This document shows, piece after piece, positions 1 to 7,493 of a stretch of 64,000 nt of DNA. The notes under the pieces are model-generated. The model ran no database searches, was not told the origin of the DNA, and worked only from the letters and a program-made list of their open reading frames with translations. Origin of the DNA: Sulfopaludibacter sp035606355 (GTDB lineage Bacteria > Acidobacteriota > Terriglobia > Bryobacterales > Bryobacteraceae); NCBI GenBank assembly GCA_035606355.1, contig DATNFO010000061.1, positions 62,001 to 126,000 on the forward strand. The letters are read 5' to 3'. The translations under genes were made by a program, and so were the position numbers. The number at the start of each line of letters is the position of its first letter. Position 1 is the first letter of the stretch.

Positions 1-1053
1 GCGCTGTATGCGCTGGTGCGCTGGCTGGACACTGCGAAACTGCTCTACGCCGCCGCGTTCGTTGCCGCAGGAGCCCTGCTGTGGCGCGTGCAGTTGGTCT
101 ACTGGCCGTATTATCTGGCGCTCGCGCTCTATGCGGCATTCCGCGCCGATTCGCCTGTGCACCGGTTGCGCCGGCTGGCAGCGTTCGCCCTCGTCGGACT
201 CACCCTGATCCCGGTGGCGCTCAACGCGATGGCTCTGCTGCGGCAGGCCGGCTCGCACGTCATGACGGCGGAGCCCACTCCACGCGTCGCCGAGCATCTG
301 CTGCGCTGGAACCTGGTGCTGATTTGCGCCGCGGGAGCATGGCTCGCCGGCAGAGGCGGCTCTCCGTCGCCCCGCCGGAGCCCGTCTTCCACGCTGCTGA
401 TCTTCGCGGCGTGGCTGGTTCAACCGCTCTCGCTATACGCGTTTTCCCACGCCAGCGGCGATAGCGTTTTTCTGAACCGCTATCTCTCCATCATGCTTCC
501 CGGGACCGCCCTTGCGGCCACCTGGGCCGCATCGCAGTTTCTTCCGCTCGCGCGCTGGCGGCCGGCCTCGCTCGTGCTCGGTGCGGGTGTGCTCGCCGTG
601 ATGGGCCAGTGGACCACCCTGTATCCGGCGCACGAGCACTCGCACTGGCGCAGCGCCGCGCGCGCGGTGAACGCTGCGATTCCGCCCGGCGGCTATGTAA
701 TCGCTCCGAGTCCGTTTGTGGAAGCGCGTTGGCCCGTGTGGCGGCCGGATTATCCGCTGCCGAGTTTTCTTTACGCTCACCTGAGCGTCTATACCCTTCA
801 GGGACACGTTCTGCGATTTCCGTTCGAATCCTCGCCCGAGGCCGAAGCCTATGCGCGATCCCTCCTGCCACAACTTACCGTCGCGGGCGATTTCGCCATT
901 TACGGCGGCGCGGGCAATACACGGTATTGGCGCAACTGGTTCGCAGCGGCTCCCGCTCTTGCGGGATGGACGAACACGCTGACTGAGTTCGGCGACGTTT
1001 ACGTGGTGCTTTTCAATACGCCATCCACGCCAGCGCCGCTTCCATCGCGATGA
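1..1053 (+). CDS. membrane glycosyltransferase, GT39-like (5' truncated by window)
   Basis: The reading frame is open from base 1, so the true start lies outside the window; a GTG at 16 is only internal. The N-terminal half is hydrophobic with several membrane helices (WPYYLALALYAAF, ALVGLTLIPVALNAMALL, a further pair around VLGAGVLAVMGQW). A soluble C-terminal domain of about 130 residues follows (HWRSAARAVNAAIPPGGYVIA...). This layout resembles the C-terminal part of bacterial GT39/ArnT-like lipid-linked sugar transferases. The catalytic N-terminal loop is not visible, so substrate and activity are inference. The 3' end overlaps the convergent S9-like gene by 41 nt. Confidence 0.7.
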   Translation, partial: ALYALVRWLDTAKLLYAAAFVAAGALLWRVQLVYWPYYLALALYAAFRADSPVHRLRRLAAFALVGLTLIPVALNAMALLRQAGSHVMTAEPTPRVAEHLLRWNLVLICAAGAWLAGRGGSPSPRRSPSSTLLIFAAWLVQPLSLYAFSHASGDSVFLNRYLSIMLPGTALAATWAASQFLPLARWRPASLVLGAGVLAVMGQWTTLYPAHEHSHWRSAARAVNAAIPPGGYVIAPSPFVEARWPVWRPDYPLPSFLYAHLSVYTLQGHVLRFPFESSPEAEAYARSLLPQLTVAGDFAIYGGAGNTRYWRNWFAAAPALAGWTNTLTEFGDVYVVLFNTPSTPAPLPSR

Positions 1054-2755
1054 CGCGATCGGCAACCGCACTGCCCGTCAGCTTCAGCATCGCCCTTTTC
1101 CCGCTGAGCGTGGAATAGACTTCCCCGGCCGAGTCCTCGCCCTCGCGCGCCACCACCAGAACGGCAGCCTTCGACGCGCCCACCCACTCTGCTGCGCGCA
1201 ATGCGTCGTGCCGCGAAAGGCCGCGGAGCACCGCCTTTGTGAATCCCGGCGAATGCCCCAATAGCCACGCGGCATCCACACCTCCAGCCACACTGACGCG
1301 AGCGGCATCGATGAAGCCTTTGCCGATGACGAAATCGACCGCATGGCGCAGGTCATCCGCGGCATCGCCTGGATTGCCGCCGGGCAGCAGATCGCCGAAC
1401 TCTTCGCCGTAGCCGGGCGTACCGCGCGGATTGACGCACAGCACCACGTATCCGGCGTCGGCGAAGACTTGCGGCTCCATCGAAAACTCCGGACCCCACA
1501 TCCCGCGCCGGCCGCCGTGTGCAAGAAGCAGGAGCGGATACTTACGCGCCGCGTCGAACCCCGGAGGTTTGATGACCCAACCCTGCATCTGTTTTCCCGC
1601 GGAATCGAATTCAATCTGTTCCACCGGTGCGATCTCGCGCTCCGCCAGCAGATGCTCATTCGGCGACGCCAGAACGGTGATGCCCGCGGGCAGATCGTCG
1701 GCAAACGCGATCGCCTCCGCGCCCGCCGTCGCGGACGTTCGCACCGCCGCCGCGCGCCCGTTCGCCGCGAGCGAAAAGTGCTCCAGCCGCTCGGGGCGAT
1801 TGGTCAACTGGCGGGCACTGCCGTCATTGCGTGCCGCGTACACATGGGTCGACCCCCGATCGTCAGCCGTGAAGTAGACCGTTCGCGAATCATTGCTCCA
1901 CGCCGGATCGGTCGCATCGCGGTCCAACGTCCCGGCGAGGGAGCGCACGCGCGAGCCGTCCGCATTCATGACGAATAGCTTGCGAACGGCGTAATACTGC
2001 GGATGCGAACTGCGCGCCAGGTATGCGATCTTGGAGCCGTCAGGCGAGGGAACAGGCTGCTCCGCGATGGCTTCTTCGCGCGTCAATTCGCGAAGCGCGC
2101 GATCCGTCAAGCGAATCGAGAAAATCTGCCCGGCCGCGGCGCACACAATCGAATGCCCGTCGGGCATCCATGCCGGAGTCCCGCTGAACTCCACCTCGTC
2201 TGAGCCGGTGCGTTCGGCATCGCCGCCCGCAGCGGGAACCACGAACATCCGTACGCTCCCTGCAGGCCGCGGCCACAACAATCGCGCAATTTCGGGCGGA
2301 GCCCAACTCGCCGCGGCAATCGCGGGCACGCGCCCGGTAAACGCGATGGAACGGCCGTCCGGCGACCAGGCCAGCGCGAGAGGTTCAACGCCCGCACCGG
2401 TGATCGCGCGCGCATCGTCGCTTTTTAAGGAACGAACCCAAATTTGGGACTGGCCGCCGCGATTCGAGATCCAGGCCAACCGCTCGCCGTCCGGCGACCA
2501 TCGCGGCGAACTGTCCATCCACGCGCCCGAGGTCAGTTGTCGTGCGCCGCCGCCTTTGCTGGAAACCACCCAGAGGTTCGCCGTTGCGCCGGAATGTTCG
2601 GTGTACACCACTTGAGAGCCATCGCCGCTGATCTCCGCGCTGGGAATGTCGCGCCACGCCAAAAGGTCCTTCGGCGTGAACGGCGGACGAACGGCAAACG
2701 CCGGCAAAGCCATGAGCGGCAAGTAAATACAGGTCAGGACGGACAGACGCGGCAC
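1013..2755 (-). CDS. degenerate S9 (prolyl oligopeptidase-like) protein, catalytic serine lost
   Basis: About 580 residues: a signal peptide (VLTCIYLPLMALPAFA), a beta-propeller of TolB/DPP-like repeats (RWSPDGERLAWIS, AWSPDGRSIAFTG, SPDGSKIAYLA), then an alpha/beta-hydrolase domain (PLLLLAHGG, VNPRGTPGYGEEFG). At the nucleophile elbow, where S9 enzymes have GGSYGG, this protein reads GGVDAA (about 1262-1297), so the serine is gone. The usual C-terminal Asp and His motifs are also absent. No nearby frame restores them, so this is substitution rather than a frameshift. Start chosen at GTG 2755, 5 nt after GGGAG; a TTG at 2767 is in frame. Probably a secreted pseudoenzyme or a decaying gene. 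Confidence 0.85.
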   Translation of the reverse strand: MPRLSVLTCIYLPLMALPAFAVRPPFTPKDLLAWRDIPSAEISGDGSQVVYTEHSGATANLWVVSSKGGGARQLTSGAWMDSSPRWSPDGERLAWISNRGGQSQIWVRSLKSDDARAITGAGVEPLALAWSPDGRSIAFTGRVPAIAAASWAPPEIARLLWPRPAGSVRMFVVPAAGGDAERTGSDEVEFSGTPAWMPDGHSIVCAAAGQIFSIRLTDRALRELTREEAIAEQPVPSPDGSKIAYLARSSHPQYYAVRKLFVMNADGSRVRSLAGTLDRDATDPAWSNDSRTVYFTADDRGSTHVYAARNDGSARQLTNRPERLEHFSLAANGRAAAVRTSATAGAEAIAFADDLPAGITVLASPNEHLLAEREIAPVEQIEFDSAGKQMQGWVIKPPGFDAARKYPLLLLAHGGRRGMWGPEFSMEPQVFADAGYVVLCVNPRGTPGYGEEFGDLLPGGNPGDAADDLRHAVDFVIGKGFIDAARVSVAGGVDAAWLLGHSPGFTKAVLRGLSRHDALRAAEWVGASKAAVLVVAREGEDSAGEVYSTLSGKRAMLKLTGSAVADRVIAMEAALAWMAY

Positions 2756-2793
2756 CAGTGCTCCCAAGCAACTATGCTAACGTTTTTAGCAGA

Positions 2794-3441
2794 ATGCGTT
2801 TCATCTGTTTATTTGCGCTTGCAATTGCGCTTTCGGCACAAACTACCGCTCCGGCGCCTGACGCGTCCAAGGGTCTCCCCCCCCGCGCCAGCGCCGCGGA
2901 ATACCAGGGCCACGCGAAGGCCGGCAACATGACCATCGCCGCCGATTTCACACAGCATGCCGTCTCCACGGCGGAAGGCACTCTCACCACGGAAGATTAT
3001 GTGGTGGTGGAGGTTGCGCTGTTCGGCGATCCCGGCGCCCGCACCACCGTATCGGTCACCGATTTTTCCCTACGCATCAACGGGAACAAGAAACTGCTGC
3101 CCAGCGTGCCCTACGGCATGGTGGTCGCCAATCTGAAAGATCCGGATTACGTCGCCCCCGAAGAGAAGGCTGCCAAGGAAAAGAAGTCCAGCAGCCTGAG
3201 CACGGGCGGGGAAGGCGGCGGCGGTGGTAACGATCCTCCGCCGATCATTCATATTCCCCTGGAAGTGCAGCGTTCGTGGGCGAAGCGCGTGCAGACCGAC
3301 GCGATCCCGGAAGGCGACCGGCCACTGCCCATCGCCGGACTGATCTTCTTCCACTACACAGGAAGGGCCAAGAACGTCCACACCGTGGATCTGGTTTATG
3401 CCGGCCCGGCCGGCAAGGCGACCGTCACGCTGGCGCCCTAG
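2794..3441 (+). CDS. secreted protein of unknown function
   Basis: 215 residues from ATG 2794. The N-terminus is a clean signal peptide (MRFICLFALAIALSAQ). The rest is a small, probably beta-rich domain interrupted by a low-complexity Lys/Ser/Gly linker (about residues 127-148) and ending in HTVDLVYAGPAGKATVTL. An in-frame ATG at 2758 would place 12 extra residues before the signal peptide and is less likely. The gene is divergent from the S9-like gene and convergent with the next, 20 nt away. I do not recognise a named family; proteins of this look are common among acidobacterial secreted proteins. Confidence 0.8.
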   Translation: MRFICLFALAIALSAQTTAPAPDASKGLPPRASAAEYQGHAKAGNMTIAADFTQHAVSTAEGTLTTEDYVVVEVALFGDPGARTTVSVTDFSLRINGNKKLLPSVPYGMVVANLKDPDYVAPEEKAAKEKKSSSLSTGGEGGGGGNDPPPIIHIPLEVQRSWAKRVQTDAIPEGDRPLPIAGLIFFHYTGRAKNVHTVDLVYAGPAGKATVTLAP

Positions 3442-3461
3442 CTTCCGCACGGCATACATCG

Positions 3462-4127
3462 TTACACAGCCGCGGAATCGCCAATGGCTTGGCAAAATCC
3501 TGGTTGCCCCAGGTACCAGAGCAGTCGATCGAGCACCCGGATCTTGTAGGGACAGTCGGACAGGTCCGCGGCTTGAATCACCGGCTCGACTTCCTTGTAC
3601 ATTTGCAACCAAACGTCGACAAAGCTAGCGTATTCTGACTGACCGGGCGCGGGGCCGATGCCGCAAATGCGGCTGAGAACCTCGAGCGCTCGAAGGGCAT
3701 TCGCATCGAAAATCGGCACGTCGTTTGGGTAGCAGCACCATAGAGCTTTTGAGGTCAGCGACGTGATTCCACGGAGATCTCCCGCTGGGGTGCGAGGAGC
3801 TTCACCCTTGATCCGTTCGTGCAGTCTGTCGAACTCGGCGACAATCTTCTCTTTGTCGAGGTGCAGTGACTCATGTTCGCGAGTATCGGCGAATTCAATA
3901 ATCCCTGCCGCCGTGGACAGACTGTTCGCAGGTGGCCAGAACATCAGTACTCGGTAGCAGTTGAGCCAATTTACAATCGATCTTTGCCGATCCTCGATAT
4001 CGCGATCGCCTCCCCGAATCGCGCGAAGCACTTCATTATCCGCTTCTGTCTCTTCCTCCCCGCGCTGCCATCCGGCTTGAATAAGGTCGTGGGTGAGTTG
4101 CCTGAGATCCAACGTGACCGGTCGCAT
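3462..4127 (-). CDS. unknown soluble protein, possibly acquired
   Basis: 221 residues, predicted helical, no signal peptide or membrane segment. The central SLTSKALWCCYPNDVPIFDANALRAL resembles a motif in uncharacterised proteins where a 'SK.LWF..P..PI.D' segment sits in a DNA-glycosylase-like helical fold; that link is weak. Codon usage looks less GC-biased than the flanking housekeeping genes. A TACAAT hexamer lies 8 nt upstream of the start. With the adjacent ankyrin gene on the same strand it forms a possible small acquired segment between 3.4 and 5.1 kb. Confidence 0.7.
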   Translation of the reverse strand: MRPVTLDLRQLTHDLIQAGWQRGEEETEADNEVLRAIRGGDRDIEDRQRSIVNWLNCYRVLMFWPPANSLSTAAGIIEFADTREHESLHLDKEKIVAEFDRLHERIKGEAPRTPAGDLRGITSLTSKALWCCYPNDVPIFDANALRALEVLSRICGIGPAPGQSEYASFVDVWLQMYKEVEPVIQAADLSDCPYKIRVLDRLLWYLGQPGFCQAIGDSAAV

Positions 4128-4226
4128 TGGACCCGATTGTATCAGGGGCAGCGCTCACCAGTGACCACGAAAATAACGGGCACGATGAGCACCGAAACGT
4201 CGCGTCGGTACGACGTGAAATCTGAG

Positions 4227-4976
4227 CTAATGCCCCCGCGAGAGGTATTTGTTCGGCACGTTGCGCGGAGGAAGACTGGTCCCGTACCTCTTCCTGCACA
4301 GATATTCAATATTGCTGTAGACGTGCTCTTCGCGCCGGTGAAACTGCTGGTACAGGCCGCACTGAGCGTAGGAGATCGGACTGGCCTCGTAAACGACCGT
4401 TTCCCAGCTCATCGATTCTCCCCACACAAGGGCTTTGACCCGAATGTCCAAATCGGCGCCGGCGTCTGCGAGTATCTCCATTGCCGGCCGGCAGTAGTTG
4501 AAAATGCTGTTCACCGCGTGGAAGATCGGCGTATGACCTCCAATGCCATCGGAATCCCGATCTGCCGGCGCATTTACATCAGCGCCCAGTTCCAGCAGCG
4601 CACGCGCACAACGGACGGAGTTGAACTCGGCGCAGAGGTGCAGGGCCGTAACCCCGCGGCACGATGTGAACGCACACGAGGCGGTCAGTTTTCGTGTGAG
4701 GCTGGCGGGCGAACCGGCGACGACGGCACGCACGCGATCTTCGTCATCCAGAAGAATTGCCTGGAGCAGCGGATCCGCTATAGTCGCGCCGGCGTCGAGC
4801 ATCACCTGTAAACATTCGGCGAATCGCGCCGACCGAAGGTACATAGAGATGAGCGAGTCGATCGGCCGCATGCCCTTGATGGGCTCAGTCGGACTGGCGC
4901 CGCCCGCGAGGAGTTCTCGGATGCGCTCCGGCGAGTGCTCTTCAAATGCTTCCAGGAGATCGGCTTCGATGGACAT
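4227..4976 (-). CDS. ankyrin-repeat protein
   Basis: 249 residues from ATG 4976; an in-frame upstream ATG at 5045 would add 23 residues without a ribosome site. Ankyrin units are recognisable: LLEAFEEHSPERIRELLAGGASP, RFAECLQVMLDAGATIADPLL, GVTALHLCAEFNSVRCARALLELGADVNAP and GGHTPIFHAVN..CRPAMEILADAGADLDI. It has no signal peptide, so a cytoplasmic protein-protein interaction role is inferred. The last 50 residues (YSNIEYLCRKRYGTSLPP) lie outside the repeats. It sits beside an unknown gene of similar composition. No partner is identifiable. Confidence 0.85.
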   Translation of the reverse strand: MSIEADLLEAFEEHSPERIRELLAGGASPTEPIKGMRPIDSLISMYLRSARFAECLQVMLDAGATIADPLLQAILLDDEDRVRAVVAGSPASLTRKLTASCAFTSCRGVTALHLCAEFNSVRCARALLELGADVNAPADRDSDGIGGHTPIFHAVNSIFNYCRPAMEILADAGADLDIRVKALVWGESMSWETVVYEASPISYAQCGLYQQFHRREEHVYSNIEYLCRKRYGTSLPPRNVPNKYLSRGH

Positions 4977-5045
4977 GCTGGCAGTATGCACCTGCCTTCC
5001 GGCTGATACAAGGCCAGTGTGCCAGCCTCGCTTTACGCCCCTCAT

Positions 5046-5124
5046 GAACGCGGATAACGCTGTTTTATCGGCGTTTATCGGCGTTCATCGGCGGCCAATA
5101 ATCCTTCCTCCGGCCAGTCACCCC
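5046..5124. repeat. intergenic direct repeats of an ATCGGCGTT motif
   Basis: The spacer between the ankyrin and aldo/keto reductase genes contains consecutive copies of TTATCGGCGTT/TTCATCGGCGG (about 5060-5096). Similar 'ATCGGCGTTTATCGGCG' strings recur in intergenic DNA of diverse environmental bacteria. No promoter or hairpin of note was seen. Confidence 0.55.
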
Positions 5125-6072
5125 TTACTGCCGCCAGCGTTCGATCTCCGCGACCTCTTCGTCCGTCAACTGCACTTCGGGCGCGTGAATCACGCCCTGC
5201 ACCTGCTCGGGCGACCGCATGCCGACGATCGCCGCGGTGACCGCCGGATGCTTCAGCGTCCAGGCGATCGCAATTTCGCCCGCGCTGCAGCCGTGTTGCT
5301 CGCCCATGCGTTTCATAATGCCGGCGAGTTCCAGGTTTTTTGTCAGCGCCGGCTCTTGGAACGCCAGCGCCCGCCGCCTGAAATCGTCCGCCGGAAGCTG
5401 CGCCACGCGCTCCTTCGTCATCTTCCCGGTCAGCAGACCGCTCTTCATCGGCGAGTACACAATCACGCCGATGCCGTGCTGCAGGCAGTACGGCAGAATC
5501 TCTTTTTGGATATCGGGCGAGATCGCCGAATACGGCGGCTGCAGGGACGTGACCGGCGCAATCTTGCGCGCGCGCTCCAGTTGCTGCGCGTTGAAGTTGG
5601 AGACTCCTACCCAGCGCACCTTGCCCTCTTCCTTCAGCTTCGCCATCGTGCCCCAGCCTTCTTCAATGTCCTCGTCGGGCTCCGGCCAGTGAATCTGGTA
5701 CAGATCGATACGCTCCACTTTCAGCCGGCGGAGGCTGGCTTCGCACTCGCGGCGAATCGAATCCGCCTTCAGCACGGGCCGGATATCACCCTTCTCGTCC
5801 CATACACGCTCGCATTTCGTGAACACGTACGGATGGTTGGCGCGACCCTCCAACGCGCGCGCCACCACCTCTTCGGAATGGCCCAGACCGTAAATGGCGG
5901 CGGTGTCGATCCAGTTGATGCCGGCGTCCAGCGCGGCGTGAATCGCGCGAATCGATGCCTCATCGTCCTGCGGACCCCACCCGAATTTCCACCCTCCGCC
6001 GCCCATGGCCCACGCGCCGATTCCCATGCGCGTGATTTCCATATCACTGTTTCCTAGCCGTTTTTTCTGCAT
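5125..6072 (-). CDS. aldo/keto reductase
   Basis: NAD(P)H-dependent oxidoreductase of the AKR (TIM-barrel) superfamily, 315 residues from ATG 6072. The start fits the family signature KRLGNSDMEITRMGIGAWAMGG. The catalytic tetrad is visible: Asp and Tyr in DTAAIYGLGHSE, Lys in YVFTKCE, His in IHWPEPDED. The cofactor-binding end is AAIVGMRSPEQVQG. An in-frame ATG at 6099 would overlap the divergent FAD oxidoreductase start. The ribosome site AAAGGAG abuts ATG 6072 with no spacing, so the exact start is uncertain. Substrate unknown. Confidence 0.9.
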   Translation of the reverse strand: MQKKRLGNSDMEITRMGIGAWAMGGGGWKFGWGPQDDEASIRAIHAALDAGINWIDTAAIYGLGHSEEVVARALEGRANHPYVFTKCERVWDEKGDIRPVLKADSIRRECEASLRRLKVERIDLYQIHWPEPDEDIEEGWGTMAKLKEEGKVRWVGVSNFNAQQLERARKIAPVTSLQPPYSAISPDIQKEILPYCLQHGIGVIVYSPMKSGLLTGKMTKERVAQLPADDFRRRALAFQEPALTKNLELAGIMKRMGEQHGCSAGEIAIAWTLKHPAVTAAIVGMRSPEQVQGVIHAPEVQLTDEEVAEIERWRQ

Positions 6073-6092
6073 CTCCTTTAAAATAACCTGCG

Positions 6093-7493
6093 TTGACACA
6101 ATTTGAACACTCGCGCGATGTAGTAATCGGTTCGGGTCCGAACGGTCTGGCGGCGGCGATCCTGCTGGCGCGCGCCGGCCGCAAGGTTACCGTCTACGAA
6201 GCGAACCCCACCATCGGCGGAGGCGCGACCTCCGCGGAACTCACGCTTCCCGGCTTCATTCATGACGTCTGCTCGGCCATTCATCCCATGGCCGTCGCGT
6301 CGCCGTGCTTCGAATCCATGCCTCTCGCCGATCATGGACTCCATTGGGTGCATCCGGCCGCGCCGCTCGCTCATGCAATGGATGATGGAACGGCGGTGAT
6401 GCTCGAGAACTCGCTGCGCGATACCGCCGCCGGGCTCGGTCCGGATGGCGCCGCGTGGGGGCGCCTCATGCAGCCGCTGATCCATGCGTGGCCGAAGCTT
6501 CGAGCCGACGTGCTCGGAATGCCGCGCTTCCCGCGCAAACCGTTCGCCATGGCCGCATTCGGTCTGCATGCCATCCGCTCGGGCCGCTCTCTCGCGTTCA
6601 AGCTGTTTCAGGGCGAACGCGCGCGCGCCCTGTTCGGCGGCATCGCGGCGCATTCCATTCAGCCGCTGGAATCCGCCGGCACCGCGGCCATCGCGCTGGT
6701 GCTCGGCGTCTGCGCGCATACGTCAGGCTGGCCCATGCCTCGCGGCGGATCGCAGCGGATCTCCGATGCGCTCGCTTCTTACTTTCGCCAGTTAGGCGGG
6801 CATATCGTAACCGGCCACCGCGTCGGCGAGTTGCCGCCCTCGGCACTTACGATGTGCGATATAGGTCCGCGGCAGTTACTCGCCATTGCCGGAGATCGAC
6901 TGACTCCGAACTACCGCCGCGCCCTCGAAAGTTACCAATACGGTCCCGGCGTTTTCAAGATGGATTGGGCGCTCGATTCGCCGATTCCCTGGCGAGCCTC
7001 GGAATGTCTGCGCGCCGGCACGGTCCACGTGGGCGGAACCTTCGATGAGATCGCGCAATGGGAGCGGAGTTACACGGGAAGTCCGTTTCTGCTGGTCGTG
7101 CAGCAGAGTCTTTTCGATTCGACGCGCGCGCCGCACGGCAAACATACGGCGTGGGCGTACTGCCACGTGCCGAACGGATCCCCAGCGGACTACACGCGGC
7201 AGATTGAGGATCAGATGGAGCGCTTCGCCCCGGGATTCCGCAATCGAATCCTGGCGCGCCACACCATGGCTCCCGCCGACCTTCAGCGGCGAAATGAGAA
7301 CTACACAGGCGGCGATGTTGTAGGCGGCTCGAATCAACTGAGCCAGCTTCTCGCGCGCCCCACGCTGCGGCTGTACGGCACGTCGCTTTCGAACGTGTAT
7401 CTGTGTTCCGCGTCCACGCCGCCCGGCGGCGGTGTCCACGGTATGTGCGGCTACAACGCCGTCAAAGCGGCCCTGAAGTCACTCGCCCCTTAG
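6093..7493 (+). CDS. FAD-dependent oxidoreductase, phytoene desaturase/PYROXD2-like
   Basis: 466 residues. The N-terminus carries a Rossmann FAD site (VVIGSGPNGLAAAILLARAGRKVTVYEAN) and the isomerase/desaturase-like GGGATS segment. The C-terminus has the second FAD-contact motif YLCSASTPPGGGVHGMCGYNAV. This matches the NAD(P)/FAD family containing carotenoid desaturase-like and PYROXD2-like proteins; no other carotenoid gene is nearby, so a pigment role is not supported. Start is TTG 6093, the only in-frame start close to the Rossmann motif; TAAAAT lies 8 nt upstream. Divergent from the aldo/keto reductase with a gap of about 20 nt. Confidence 0.88.
   Translation: MTQFEHSRDVVIGSGPNGLAAAILLARAGRKVTVYEANPTIGGGATSAELTLPGFIHDVCSAIHPMAVASPCFESMPLADHGLHWVHPAAPLAHAMDDGTAVMLENSLRDTAAGLGPDGAAWGRLMQPLIHAWPKLRADVLGMPRFPRKPFAMAAFGLHAIRSGRSLAFKLFQGERARALFGGIAAHSIQPLESAGTAAIALVLGVCAHTSGWPMPRGGSQRISDALASYFRQLGGHIVTGHRVGELPPSALTMCDIGPRQLLAIAGDRLTPNYRRALESYQYGPGVFKMDWALDSPIPWRASECLRAGTVHVGGTFDEIAQWERSYTGSPFLLVVQQSLFDSTRAPHGKHTAWAYCHVPNGSPADYTRQIEDQMERFAPGFRNRILARHTMAPADLQRRNENYTGGDVVGGSNQLSQLLARPTLRLYGTSLSNVYLCSASTPPGGGVHGMCGYNAVKAALKSLAP

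Noticed and set aside
4543..6057. 504-codon open frame on the plus strand
   Set aside because: Opposite the ankyrin and aldo/keto reductase genes; no recognisable motif.
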